DNA of 64,000 nt. It comes from Pinus tabuliformis. Lineage: Eukaryota; Streptophyta; Pinopsida; Pinales; Pinaceae. Where the stretch lies: positions 819,214,757 to 819,278,756 of the forward strand of contig CM062814.1 of the NCBI GenBank assembly GCA_031772625.1, in the 5' to 3' direction. Of this stretch, positions 10,936 through 22,236 are shown piece after piece. The position numbers and the translations under genes are program-made. The notes beneath the pieces were generated by a model, which saw only the letters and a list, made by a program, of their open reading frames with translations, did no database searches and was not told where the DNA came from. Position 1 is the stretch's first letter. Each line of letters begins with the position of its first letter.

Positions 10936-12205
10936 TTTCATCAATCCAAAACCATCCAGGGCTTCCAAAGACCAACCACCTCAACCCATAAATAGTGATT
11001 CCACCTCACAATCAGACATCACAAAAGCATCATCAGATTGGTCTCTATCCAAGCCTTCCAGGGCTTCCAGAGCGTTTGTTCCAACCAAGGTTTCCAAGAC
11101 TAGTAACTCAATCCACATCTTCCATCGTCCTTCCAGAGTGTTTGTCCAACTAGGGCTTCCAAGACTAGTAACTCAATCCAAGCTAAGGAAACACGAGAAC
11201 CAACCTGTTGAAGGTTGGAACTTGACTATCTCAACATCGAGGAACACCACCCAGTCGGAGCTTAAAGCAACTTCGCTTCCGTTGAAATTGGCAGGTCCGA
11301 CTGGATATAAAGGGACCATTTTTCTCGTTTTAAGGAGATTTAATATAATAATAGAATTAAAACTAATGAAATCATTTTATAGGTAATAGTAAAATTACTT
11401 AATAAACTTATTCTACTTATTTTTTGGGATAGTACATTTTCACATGTGATTCAAAGAAACATTTCACAAATTAAATAACGATATAGATCATTCAATACTT
11501 TAATGAATATAAATCATATATGATAAACTAAATTAATTAAATAGTTAATTAATTTAATTAGTTAAAACTCAATCACATAAAAAGATCTTGTTATCTCGTA
11601 CATAATCACAAATCATCTAATCTGGCACATCAATAGTGATAATGATTGATTGTTTTCAAAGCATTTATATAACAAAAATAACGCATAAGAGATTCACTAT
11701 CTAAATCAACAATAGATAACGATATCACAAAGATAATAGTACCCGATGCATTATCGCTCTGCTTATGAAAAAGATAGCTTTCAGGCTCAACTTCTTAATT
11801 AGATAACTTTGGATCAAACAATAGTGCAAGTTCAAAGCTGTCTTCTCAAAATTCTGGACCCTTTTCCAAATGCATGAAAGGGGTTTAAATAACCTATTAA
11901 TATTACAAAAATAGTAAACTTAAAATAAAAGTCTTCAAAAAGCTTTAACAAACTATGCTAAGATAAAGGATAGCTAAATTTGTGATCTGTTGCAACAAGA
12001 ACTCATGACTGTGCTCCAGATTGATTCTTCATCTACTCTCTGAGATTGTATATGTCCGTGAGCGGCTTTAGCTAGGGGGATGTACCGACTGCATGCACAT
12101 TTGTCCCATAAAAACTGCATCATTAAGTGTCGGAAGAAACTGTATTGCTGCATTTGAGAGATACCTCAGCACAAGTCACTGACTATGAGTCTTCACTAGA
12201 AAATG
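10936..12205. other. No recognised gene; short direct repeat at 11064-11185
   Basis: A 155-codon open frame at 10919-11386 overlaps the inverted repeat. It contains a duplicated segment (TTCCA..AGTGTTTGTCCAAC..AAGACTAGTAACTCAATCCA) and shows no recognisable domain. The rest is AT-rich. On the minus strand it may hold further exons of the neighbouring gene, since a possible donor (CAG/GTGAAC) lies near 12222. Confidence 0.4.
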
Positions 12206-13326
12206 TTAATAAATTTCAAGGTTCACCTGTGATAAACTATAAATGTCTTGAACATTTTGTTTAGATGTTTCTTGCAAATATTTTTTCAAAGCTTTGACAT
12301 CTGGAAAGGTGTCTTTTGGGCACTCCTGAATTAGATTTGCTTTCAATAAGGTACCTGTGATGTATTCGGTGAAATTTGAGGCAAGATTTCTAGCTCTGAT
12401 AATAGCCATTTCTACCCGTTTCATTTTGATATCCTAGTCACCAAACATGATATCCTTTTGTGATTCTTCAATCTGAGGAAGATCAAATGATCTTCCCTGA
12501 GCACTGTCTTGCCAATCTATATACTCAGAGATTTTCTCGTCGATATCTTCATAAAATGTCCTCAAATAGAACAATTGATTTGTTAAAGAATCACTGGTCT
12601 TTGACAAGTCATGAATTAAGGCCAATTTGTGACAGAAGATGGCCTACTGCTTTGTTAAGAGTATATCCAGTTCTGATGCTTCCTTGTAGACTTCATTTAT
12701 ATCTGGATTTTCTCTTAGCTGGTCTATTCTTTGTTGCAACTGTAGTATCTGTTCATCCTTGTCCTTCACTTCAGATTCAAATTGTATCTTTAAATCATTA
12801 AAGCTTTTCTGTAGCTCGGTAAGATTTGCTTGCCATTGTTGCTCAATCGCTTGCTTTTCTATCTGAAAAGTTTGTTCCAATTGGACAATCCTTTGATCCT
12901 TTTCCTTCATTAGCAATTGTATCTCTATAGCTTTGTCGATGGTAGCACTAGCATAAGCTCCTATGAACTGAGATAATCTATTCAATTCCTCGTCTGGGGC
13001 TGTTTGAGTTCCTTTCCAAAGAACTTGAAAAGGAGTCTCATTTGTAACTAGCGCTTGTGACTGCTCTAGATTTCTTTTCTTTCTTGACCTGCTCATTACT
13101 GCTTTATGCTTTGGACTGTAAAATACGTCCAAAAGTGGGATTTCTTTAATCTTGAGGACTATCTCAGCAACATGAAATGCAGGAATTATCTCCATATCAT
13201 CAACAACAGTTGATTGATTGACAATCTCAACATTAATATTGTTCTTGGAATTTTTAGGAATATTATCTCCTTGGGAAGCCTCAACAGTGAACGACGTTGT
13301 CCCTGTAGTCTCTGGAACTTGCTCTG

Positions 13327-13659
13327 TGTTAGGTACCTATAATACTAGTGTAACCCCTTATTGTTATTAGTGTAACCCCCTTATTATATTGATGTACCCA
13401 TGTAGTGCCCATATTGTTACTATTGTGCCCCATAGAAGCCCACTATTGTTATTATTGTGCCCTTACATTATTATTGTTATGTCGGCTCTGATTATATTAT
13501 GACCCCTTAGACTCCTATATATAGAAAGGATGTCTTTTCATTTGTATCATGGAAGAATTGTTCATTTGTGTAATGTAAAGGAGGTTGCCTCCTCGAAGAG
13601 GCTGAATTCTAAGGCGTTGATCTATCTTTTCTATCTTTTTGTGAGCTGGTTTCATAACA
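13327..13659 (+). repeat. 5' LTR of deleted gypsy element
   Basis: 333 bp, TG...CA. Contains TATATATA near 13517 as a plausible TATA box followed by the ATTTGTATCATGG start region. Very close to the 3' LTR by eye. Confidence 0.9.
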
Positions 13660-13661
13660 TT

Positions 13662-13673
13662 TGGTATCAGAGC
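13662..13673 (+). other. Primer binding site, initiator tRNA-Met
   Basis: TGGTATCAGAGC two bases after the 5' LTR, complementary to the 3' end of plant initiator tRNA-Met. Confidence 0.9.
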
Positions 13674-14013
13674 TTTGGATTCTAGGGTTTCACTGCTCCA
13701 AACAGGTCATCGTGGCATTTTCGCTCTAACTTTTTTTCTGCACCATTTCAGACGGTAAAAAAAACCCATTTGAGAAGAAATCGTGGGGAACCTCGGGTCC
13801 AAATTTTAGAGCTTGTATCACTATATTTTCAGAGATATAGTATGAGGAAGTTAGGGTTTTTGCAGACCCCCAAATTACATTCCAAATAGGCTACCTTGGG
13901 AAAATCGTCATAACTGTCTCTCTAAGCATCAGATTGAAATTTCGTCAGAAGTTACAGAAATAGGATGTACTGTAGTTTCCTGTGTATATTTTTCAAATCC
14001 TAAGGTCAAAACA

Positions 14014-14727
14014 ATGACACGTGGCACTTCATACAAGTTCGCTCTTCTGAAAAGGTATATAATCAGGTCATCTTGGGAGATTGTGCATAACTCTTTATTA
14101 GAGAATCTAAATTTGATCAGACTAGTGGAATTGGAAAGAAGACGCAGAGGGCTACTGCAGATCGCAATTCTAGAACTGGAAGAACTGAAATTACAGAGTT
14201 ATAGTCATTTCAAGATCGAGCTCCTAAAATCAAGAAAAGGCGATATGAGGAAGTTTGATGGCAAGGATCCGGTAAATTGGATACTTCAGATGGAGCAATA
14301 TTTTGATCTACACGGTGTACCGCTATTACAAAAGGTATGTATTGCATCTTCATATTTAGAACCAGATCAATTTTTATGGTATAAAGGGCTTTGTTCTCAT
14401 AAACAACTTGTTACGTGGTCAATTTTCACGGAGGAAATGATAGCACATTATGAGGATACAAAGAGCAACACCTTCTTTAGAGCAACACCACAACAATTGG
14501 AAAGAGTAAAAGGGCTTTGTTACATAGTGGAAAGTAAAATTATGGAAACAAAGAAGTCTACCCCTCACAACTATAAATATGGAAGTGTTGTTTCTCCTAG
14601 CCTTCCACAACTACAAGGGTTACACCACAACAATTGGAAGAAAAAAGAGAAAAAGGGCTTTGTTACAATTGTGATAGCAAATGCACTAAAGGTCATAAGT
14701 GTGTTGAGAAGAAATTATTTTACATAG
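14014..14727 (+). pseudogene. gag remnant of deleted gypsy element
   Basis: Open frame of 237 codons. From about residue 75 it contains MRKFDGKDPVNWILQMEQYF and LEPDQFLWYKGL, the Retrotrans_gag-type core of plant chromoviruses that packages element RNA. The zinc-knuckle region after about residue 210 (GFVTIVIANALK) is out of frame relative to the expected Cys residues, so nucleic-acid binding would be lost. The ATG at 14014 is probably not the native start, since the core begins much later. Confidence 0.7.
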
Positions 14728-14810
14728 AGTATGAAGAGGAGGAAGAAAAGGATCAAGAAACATCAAAAGAAGAGGATATACGCTAGGACCCAACCCCAGA
14801 GAAAGAAGAA

Positions 14811-15180
14811 ATGAATCAGACCATATCTTGTAAAGCATTGGCAAGAATTACCACTCCTCAAACTCTCAAGATAGAAGAACATATCAAGAAGAAAAATGTG
14901 CAAGAAGTGAAAGATCACATCGAGAAAGAAGAAATGAATACAACCATATCTTGTAATTCATTTGTCGGAATTACCACTCCTCAAAATATCAAGATAGAAG
15001 GGCATATCAAGAATAAAAATGTTCAAGAAGTGAAAGATCACATCGAGCATCAAGAAATGAATTCGACCATATCTTGTAAAGGATTGGAAGAAATTACCAC
15101 TCCTCAAACTCTAAAGATAGAAGGACATATCAAGAAGAAAAAAGTTCAAGTAGTGAAAGATGACATCGAGCATCAACAAC
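14811..15180 (+). repeat. About 123-bp in-frame tandem triplication
   Basis: Three consecutive units each encoding EMN.TISC.....ITTPQ.(I/L)KIE.HIK.K.VQ.VKD.IE. Units start near 14811, 14934 and 15057. It sits in the linker after gag where protease would be expected. Copies differ at scattered bases, so the amplification predates recent decay. Confidence 0.85.
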
Positions 15181-15299
15181 AAGTTCTCCAAATTTTAAAG
15201 GATAACACCACTTTGGTGCAAAATCGAATGAAACAACAGGTAGATCAACATCGTAGTGAAAAATGTTTTGATGTAGGTGATTGGGTATTTTTACTGCTA

Positions 15300-15761
15300 C
15301 ATCTCAAGCAAGCTATTTATGAGAAGGAAATGTTGGCAATACTACATGCACTTAAGAAATGGTGACCTTACCGAATGGGAAGACACTTCAAGGTAAAAAT
15401 GGATCATGATAGTCTTAAATACTTTTTAGAACAACTATTATCTTTAGAAGAACAAAAAAAATGTGTCACAAATATGTTGGGTTATGACTTTGACATCATC
15501 TATAGAAAATGGAAGCAAAATTTTGTTGCAGATGCACTCTCAAGAAAGGATGAGGATGTGGAAGCATTGTTTTGTGCTATTTCTATTATCCAACTAGATT
15601 GGATAAACGAAGCAAGGGATGAATGGAAGAAGGATGAAGAAGTATGGCCACTTATTCAAAAGTTGCAAAAGATCCCAATTCAAACAATATTGCCAGAAAT
15701 TGAAGAGGAAGGAAAAATCATATTGGAACCTGGAGCAGTCACAGAAACAAGAACCCGATAG
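15300..15761 (+). pseudogene. gypsy RNase H to integrase-linker fragment
   Basis: Reads AIYEKEMLAILHALKKW, then after a TGA at 15363-15365 HFKVKMDHDSLKYFLEQ and DALSRKDED. These are the RNase H C-terminal hallmarks (MDH..LKYFL, ADALSR) of chromovirus pol. Upstream RT and the rest of integrase are deleted. Confidence 0.75.
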
Positions 15762-15774
15762 ATACAAAATCGAT

Positions 15775-15890
15775 CAATTTCAGAGTATCTCATCAAGTGG
15801 AAGAACTTACCCGCTGAAGATTCCACATGGGAGGACAAGAATTTATACAGAAGCATCAAGAACTACTCAAGTGTTGAGGAAAACACTTTT
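15775..15890 (+). pseudogene. Chromodomain remnant
   Basis: In the frame different from the preceding fragment the sequence reads EYLIKWKNLPAEDSTWED, the W..L....STWE signature of the chromodomain that targets chromoviruses to chromatin. It abuts the polypurine tract and 3' LTR. This identifies the element as a chromovirus. Confidence 0.75.
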
Positions 15891-15905
15891 TGAAGGAGAG
15901 GGGCA

Positions 15906-16238
15906 TGTTAGGCCTCTATACTACTAGTGTAACCCCTTATTGTTATCAGTACAACCCCCTTATTATATTGAAGTACCCATGTAGTGCCCATATTGTTACT
16001 ATTGTGCCCCATAGAGGCCCACTATTGTTATTATTGTGCCCTTACATTATTATTGTTATGTCGGCTCTGATTATATTATGACCCCTTAGACTCCTATATA
16101 TAGAAAGGAGGTCTTTTCATTTGTATCATGGAATAATTGTTCATTTGTGTAATGTGAAGGAGGTTGCCCCCTCGAAGAGGCTGAATTCTAAGGCGTTGAT
16201 CTATCTTTTCTATCTTTTTGTGAGTTGGTTTCTTAACA
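15906..16238 (+). repeat. 3' LTR of deleted gypsy element
   Basis: 333 bp, same length as the 5' LTR and differing at scattered positions, followed by the CTTTG target copy. Confidence 0.9.
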
Positions 16239-18022
16239 CTTTGTCTCTCTACTGACTGCAACTTGTTCTGATTGTATATCGGCCAAGACATCTATAACTC
16301 GAGCTTCTTCTATTATCAAAACACGGTTGAACTCCTCCCATACTTCATCCAATTTGTTCTCCTCTTTGATTTCTCTTGTTTGGTAAACAACTATAGTAGC
16401 CGTTTTGGAGACTTGGGAAATAATTGGAACTTTTGAGGAGGAAGCTGATGCATCTGAAGTTTCTGAATTCTATCAAAATTGCTTTAACATGGATTTAGGA
16501 AAATGGATATTCTTCATTGACGATATTTATTGAATCTAAGCAATTTGTCAGGACTTAGACGCTCTGATGCTAATTTGTCTACCATATAATATTCTGGAAC
16601 CATTTCAAACAAATCATCAAACTTGTCAGGTTCGTTTGAAACGGTTTGAGCTTAGCCTGTGTTGTAACATATTTTGCTACACCATGCGGGTCATATGGTC
16701 TGTTTAGTATGGTTAGAAAATTAAAGGCTCTTAATTGTTCAATTTCAATTGAGGAATGCTTGAAATTTTCTAAGGCATAGGTACCACAAGAAATGGGAAA
16801 ACATGGCCAGGAATTTTTTTTGGCATCTTTAAGTACTTTAGTTAAGACCTTACCAACTATTTGATAAGCGGCTTCCTTGGAAAACAACTTATCTAGGACA
16901 AAAAGGTGCAAAACGTGAGGATGGGCAAGGCTATCAAAAACCCAAATGTAGGTAAATGACTCTTCCCCAAACCACTTTCCTATAGGCTTTAGGTCTTTAT
17001 TGGCTTTTGCAATAAGTATAGGGGCTTTTATTCCAAAGACTTCTTGGTGGATAGGGAGCATGATCTCATGACATATTTTGTAGAAGTGAGCATGGTATTT
17101 CAATTCCCAAAGGATATCGAGATAAACAAATATAGGGCTAGGAAATTGGTCTGTCCATTTCCATCCAAGAGATGGAAAATCATAAGAAAAACAAATTGTG
17201 TCCATGACATAGGCGCTCATAAAGAAAGGAGGAGTCATTCTTTCAAGAACATTGCACTTTTGTCTGTAATTGTGGATTTGGGTGGTCAAATTGTTGGATA
17301 ATATAGTCGCCCAATCCATGATATAGCCATCAACAAAGGCTTCTATCAATGACACCCATTCTTCAGAGAATTTCTGTGTATTTTGATAACCATAGAGGCA
17401 ACATAACATAGCAGCAATATGAGAGAAAGGGCCAACAATGGAGGCTAATGAATACATACCCCTATCCTCTCACTTGTGTTTGTTCGGGTCCCTTCTCCAT
17501 TCTCTTATCAGGTCCGCAGGGTTTGAATTCTCTTGCATGAATTTCTGGATGAATTATGTATCATACCTCTTCTGAGGTGGAGGTAGATGATACATTTTCC
17601 TTAAATCCTTAGCTTTAAAAGACCCAATAATTGTCTTCTTCAACATTATAAATGTTCTATCTGTAATGTCCAGCTGGTCGACAACCCATCTCACCATATC
17701 TGTATATGGTAGAATTTTAGGGCAGACAACAATTCTGTGAAGAAATGAATTGGCCACATCATTCCATGCGGTGCTGTTACTTGGAGGAGAATCATCAGCA
17801 GTAGCAGTTTATTTCACAATCCTCGGATTTTCATCCTCGAATAGTTTGTATATCACCTCCTAGGAGGCGGAACCTGCATTTGGAGTGCATGTAGTGTTTG
17901 TAAACAATGGAGACATTTCAAACACTTCTTTAGGTGGCAAGACTGGTTCTTGTTGTATAACGAACTTCTTCCTTGCCTTGATTATTCTTGACATGTCCTT
18001 TAACTGCTCTTTATTAGAATTT

Positions 18023-18247
18023 ACCTGTAAAGAAACAAACTAAGATAAGCAACAAGAGCTTCGAAGGATGCAAATAGTTAAATCAATTCAATGCGAGTTA
18101 TATGGAAATCCTTTCACATTAACTAAAAATTATTACCAATCAACAAAAACCTCGAAATTAGAACTACGCAGAGTGGTCATTTAATTTCCAAACATTTGTT
18201 CATGTGATACTGACACTTGTCATTATATCAGAAAATCTTTTATCGAC
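18023..18247. other. Intron-like sequence upstream of the gene relic
   Basis: AT-rich, ends on the minus strand in a pyrimidine tract plus AG at the proposed exon start. No gene seen. Confidence 0.4.
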
Positions 18248-18853
18248 ATGTGGTATCGGGTGACATTACATAGCTCAGCAATATGCGATTTTCGAAAAGT
18301 ATATAGGCATGGGATCAATATTAGCGAAATACTAGAATTTGACAGAACGCAATGTCGACATCTATCAATTGACGGAATGCGATATCGGCTCGGCATTTCG
18401 CGTTTCGTCTTATCGCAATTTCACATTTCGGCTGATCAGCTTCTTGCAATTTCACAATTGCACATTTCACAATCGGATTTTCACATTTGGATTTATCAGT
18501 TTATTGCAATTTCGCAATTTCGCATTTTGGCATTTCACTGTTTAGCTTTGCGGTTATCCTTTGAAATCACCGACACCATGCGTACCTTTTAGTAGGACCA
18601 ACTCTTTTATAGCTTTTTCATTTATTTGTTTTGATTTTGGGATTCATTTAGACTTGTAATTCATCTTTTAAAACTACAAAAGGATTCCTAAAAAGGTTTT
18701 ATGACCTTATTCATAAAATTTCTTGTTTTATTCAAAAATCAAAGAGTAAAAATAAAACTTATCTTATTTTATCTAAACAAAGAAGGATTATATCCTAAAA
18801 ATTTTAAAGGGTCCCCATTATTCTTTCTCCTAAGTCTAAAGATAATGGGGGGT
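18248..18853 (+). other. Probable 3' internal tail of a truncated gypsy element
   Basis: Contains degenerate GCAATTTCGCA/CATTTCGG words (18280-18540) and an AT-rich tail ending AGATAATGGGGGG, a polypurine tract just before a TGTTGAG LTR start. The 114-codon open frame here follows the short repeats and is not a convincing gene. Confidence 0.45.
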
Positions 18854-19585
18854 TGTTGAGTACCACACACAACCAAAATAAAAAAGGAAATAAATCCACA
18901 ATCTCCATGGCTATCCAGGAAATGGAAAGGCTAGGAAATCCATTATCAATCCAGGAAATCCTTCATGCCAATGACATATCACAACCAACAAACCACATGG
19001 ATATGCCATGCATGCGAGAACTAGTGAGGAAAACATACATGCAACTCGGTACTTGCAAGCAAAATTTTTGTAGCTGCTGATCCTGGTGTCCTCTTGCACT
19101 TTCCTACTCTTCCTTTGCCTTCTTGATCCAAAATCAAAGTATGCCACACCCTCAAAGAGTGCTCCAATGAAATTCTAAGTATCCCAGAGTATGAGAGAGA
19201 GAGAATAATGAGAGAGCTCCAACACTAAACTGAAAAAAGGTTACCAGCTGATCCTCAGAGGCCTTTTTGTCAATGAGGCCTCTATTTTATTCATTTTCCA
19301 TTATTTTCCTTCATTTTCCTCCTCACATGCAACCTGTGACCTTTCACCTCCCTTTTCTCCTAATTTCCATTATTTTCATAAATAATGTGCCAAAAATGTC
19401 ATTTTGCCTTTCCAAAGCCTTAGCCATTGTCTCTGCCAATTTCCTTGGCCATTAATAACCAAATGAACACCCACACTAGGATGTCTTGCCCAACATGCAG
19501 CTTGGAATAAGTGTCCCATCAACCGTGGTTATTATTTTTTCTTTATTAATTTTTATTACATGGAATTTTCACTAGGGTTGTTACA
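18854..19585 (+). repeat. Candidate gypsy 3' LTR (partner LTR not in window)
   Basis: 732 bp beginning TGTTGAGTACC and ending GGGTTGTTACA, with a polypurine tract immediately upstream, which sets plus orientation. Its right end joins LINE sequence directly. No exact 5-bp target duplication flanks it: GGGGT precedes it, AAAGT follows. Confidence 0.5.
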
Positions 19586-19688
19586 AAAGTGGGGTGGGGT
19601 GAACCCCAGATGGAAGAGGATAAACCTAATGTAAATCTAATCCACCATGTCAAAAGCCTTGGATAAATCCACTTTGTATATAACTAAT

Positions 19689-19708
19689 TATTATTATTAT
19701 TATTATTT
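19689..19708. repeat. (TTA)n microsatellite
   Basis: About seven TTA/ATT units inside the LINE RT region; breaks the RT frame on the minus strand. Confidence 0.8.
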
Positions 19709-20555
19709 TATATGAATAGAATGAAGGCCTTCTTGAGCAAGCCCTATAGCTTCATGAATTTGACAATCCTTTAAGAAACCAAATTGTTCTAAGGAAATAT
19801 GATTTGACATAATAGGCTTTAGATGAAGGGCGATGATCTTTGTGATTATTTTATAGATGATGTTGCACAAAGAGATGGGATGAAACTAATCAAAGGATTA
19901 ATGCTTATGAAACTTTAGAATGAGGGCTATGAAAGTGGAGTTAAAAGGGATTAGGACTTGACCATTTATTCTAGAATATTCCACCAATCAGTAGATTATC
20001 ACCAATAAAATTATAGCATGATTTGTAAATTCTATGGAGAGGCCATCTGAACAAATGATTTTGTCTTTTTGAAAACTATGAAAGATAGTTTCTAGTGAAA
20101 CCTTTGTGATTTCTGAAACCAGGTCCTCACTTCCTTCTTCATCAATAAATCTAGGGAAGAAAGATACTATTTGGAGAATTTTCTCAATGTTTTATGAAGA
20201 TGGATTTGAAGTATGAGCATCCTTCATTTTCAATATCCTTGAATTTAGTGTCTTTAGAACCATCATATTTTGTTATTTCCCATATGGTGTTGATAAATTT
20301 CCTATGGTTGGAAATTCTATGAGAATAATTTGTATTGTCACCCCCTGCTTGGAGCCATAAAGCCCTACTTTGTAAACAACATTCCTTTTCTTTTTCCAGT
20401 AAAAGAGAACTTTTTTTTTCTCTTCTAAGGATTTTAAAGCTATTTTTTTCTCATTAGAGAAAGTGGAGGGATTTGATAAGGCAAGGAGATCCTGTAATTT
20501 TGTTTCAATATTAGCTAAAAGCCTTTCATCTTGATTTATTTATTTATTTATTTTA

Positions 20556-20557
<2 letters not shown>

Positions 20558-20588
<31 letters not shown>

Positions 20589-20605
20589 GATATATATATA
20601 TTTAT
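20558..20605. repeat. (TA)n microsatellite
   Basis: TATATATA run with one GA interruption, within the LINE; neighbouring TTTA and TTTTG runs make a 100-base low-complexity patch. Confidence 0.85.
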
Positions 20606-22086
20606 TTATTTTTTGTTTTGTTTTGTTTTTTTTTTAAATTGGATTATAGGGGAATTTCAAAGTGTGGGATTATAAGAACTCCAAACCTCTTTAATTTTTT
20701 CAATGACAGAGGGGTGCTCGAACCAACCTGGTTTTATCTTGAAAGGCCCCATTAGTTTTGAAGTCGAGGGATCCAAATCAAGAATAATTGGTCTATGATC
20801 ATAATCTCTCCTAGAGGATAACGACTAACTGATTTGTAATTGTAGATCCAATAATTTTTTCAAAAATTAGGAACTGTTCCAATCTCTTGGCTATGTAGGC
20901 ATTCCCCATATTATTGTTAAATGAAGTGGGGAGAATATTTGTAGGAAGGACATCCAAAATTCATTCTGTATCTACATTGTCCACAAGATAATCTTCCAAA
21001 GGGTCCAAGTGTGCATGAGAGCTCCATATCTCAGATTTTCATGTTGTTGTGTTTAGGTCCCCTCCTAGTATGATATTTTCCATAGCAAAATAATGGAGAT
21101 GAAAAATATTTTTCGAGGAAATTTTCCTATCCTGTAGTGGTCCATATATGTTCAATCCAGTGAAGGAGAAGTCATTTCCATTGGAGGTAAAAGATGTTGC
21201 AAGGAAATACCAGGAGAAAAATGTTGATGTTCAATGCATCATAGAATCCTTTTACCCCGTAATAACTCCTCCTGAGTGCCCCGTGGCATTTTTGTGGTGA
21301 AAAGACTAGGAGGGGAGTAGATAAAATGATATGGAGGCTTCCCTAACAACATTAATCATTGTTTCGTGTAAGAAAATAATTTGAGGAGAAAGAGTAGAGA
21401 TTAGTCTATTGATGGAAAAAAAATTGCGGGGTTGGCCAAACCCATTCTATTTAGGGATAATACCCTCATTTCGACCCCTTTGTAGTAGCATATACTCTAC
21501 GAACCCCAAGTATAGACTTTTATTTCCCTATATTGACTTTGGAAGAGGCCTATTTCATAGCAATTGATATGTAGGATTTTCACCCTCGACCATGTCCATA
21601 GGCACATTATTCGTCAAACAAACTAATTCCCCCTCTAGGTTATGGAGTGAAGAACCCAACGGAAATGCAGATTTTAGACAAGAGGGAGGAGTGTGAACTA
21701 AGGTTATAATGCGAGTGAGAGGGGGCTTAATAAGGTGGTTAGAAGCGTTCTTTTGAGACAAAGGATAAAAATGAAAAGGGGGTCAAGGGTTTTGGCAAGG
21801 GAGGAGTGGAGCATATTGAGATAGTGGCAGTTGGGGGAGGAATAGATAGTTTGGGAAGATCGCCTAAAGGGAAAATGCATATAAAATTTGGAACTGTAGA
21901 GGGACTAGATGTAAAACGATTTTTACACATTTTAAAAGTAAAGGAAGAGGAAAGGAGAATAATTGTTTGCATACCTAATGAGGAGGTTGCAATGAAGGTA
22001 GTAGGGTTTTCTGCTTCCTTTGCAACATGTGCATGGATCAACACAGGAGGTCCCGATGGTCCATCAACAGGTACCAATCCTCTATT

Positions 22087-22236
22087 TGTAGAAAATACAC
22101 AAAATTTTGATATGCCAATATGAGCAATCTAAAATATATTTTCTTCTCATATAAAGAAAAAATTTATCTACTAAAATTTGCAGTGGAATATGAACGTAAA
22201 TAAACACAATTCACATAATTCAAGACACAAACTTTT
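22087..22236 (-). repeat. Outer copia 3' LTR, distal fragment
   Basis: 150 bp matching 34605-34740. It continues at 32233 after the tandem copia insertion. The last five bases CTTTT are the target duplication of that insertion. Confidence 0.85.

Larger units (their letters stand above)
13327..16238 (+). mobile_element. Internally deleted Ty3/gypsy chromovirus, 2.9 kb
   Basis: Two 333-bp LTRs starting TGTTAGG and ending AACA flank a short internal region. The target duplication is CTCTG (13322-13326) against CTTTG (16239-16243), one mismatch. The PBS TGGTATCAGAGC at 13662-13673 matches initiator tRNA-Met, and a purine tract GAAGGAGAGGGGCA precedes the 3' LTR. Only gag, a short RNase H/connection segment and a chromodomain remnant survive. 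Protease, most of reverse transcriptase and integrase are missing, so movement would have needed helper functions. Inserted opposite to the host gene relic. Confidence 0.9.
12222..18022 (-). pseudogene. Unknown-function plant gene relic, split by a gypsy insertion
   Basis: Minus-strand reading starts after a clear acceptor (TTTGTTTCTTTACAG near 18023) and runs through 18022-16240, then 13326-12222, where CAG/GTGAAC looks like a donor. The first part contains SFLHRIVVCPKILPYTDMVR and a long aromatic-rich segment (17457-16579) with repeated conserved-looking Cys/Trp. The second part (13195-12434) is a coiled coil, with Gln/Leu/Glu-rich heptads such as LQQRIDQL. I do not recognise the family. 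In-frame stops occur near 17870, 17812, 17553, 17470, 12644 and 12434, and a frameshift near 16610. The reading frame is open on both sides of the inserted element and remains in phase when the element and one target duplication are ignored, so the insertion hit coding sequence. The segments behave like a repeated conifer-type ORF; an origin in a transposable element cannot be excluded. Confidence 0.55.
19586..22086 (-). mobile_element. L1-type LINE, copy 1, 3'-proximal part (ORF2 and end of ORF1)
   Basis: On the minus strand, from right to left: the end of ORF1 (22077-21600), the endonuclease start with LSLNRMGLANP (about 21480) and IIFLHET, the endonuclease motif GGDLNT near 21060, and reverse transcriptase with ISLCNIIYKIITKIIALHLKP (19870-19800), LEQFGFLKD and VDLSKAFDMVD (19670-19630). 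The RT catalytic centre and 3' end are missing, cut off at the LTR at 19585. Many stops and shifts. The rest of ORF1 continues at 35491 after the nested copia insertions. Confidence 0.75.

Noticed and set aside
10919..11386. 155-codon frame as a gene
   Set aside because: It begins inside the inverted repeat arm, contains a recent direct duplication, ends in AT-rich low complexity and has no recognisable domain.
13662..13673. tRNA gene signals near TGGTATCAGAGC motifs
   Set aside because: Only the 12-base primer binding site is present next to LTRs; no tRNA cloverleaf sequence was seen.
18849..19595. GGGGT as a target duplication of the 18854-19585 LTR
   Set aside because: The right copy is five bases away from the LTR end and GGGGT recurs locally (GTGGGGTGGGGT), so the match is likely chance.
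20531..20755. 74-codon open frame over the TA microsatellite
   Set aside because: It is made of Tyr/Ile codons from the (TA)n and TTTA runs within a LINE.
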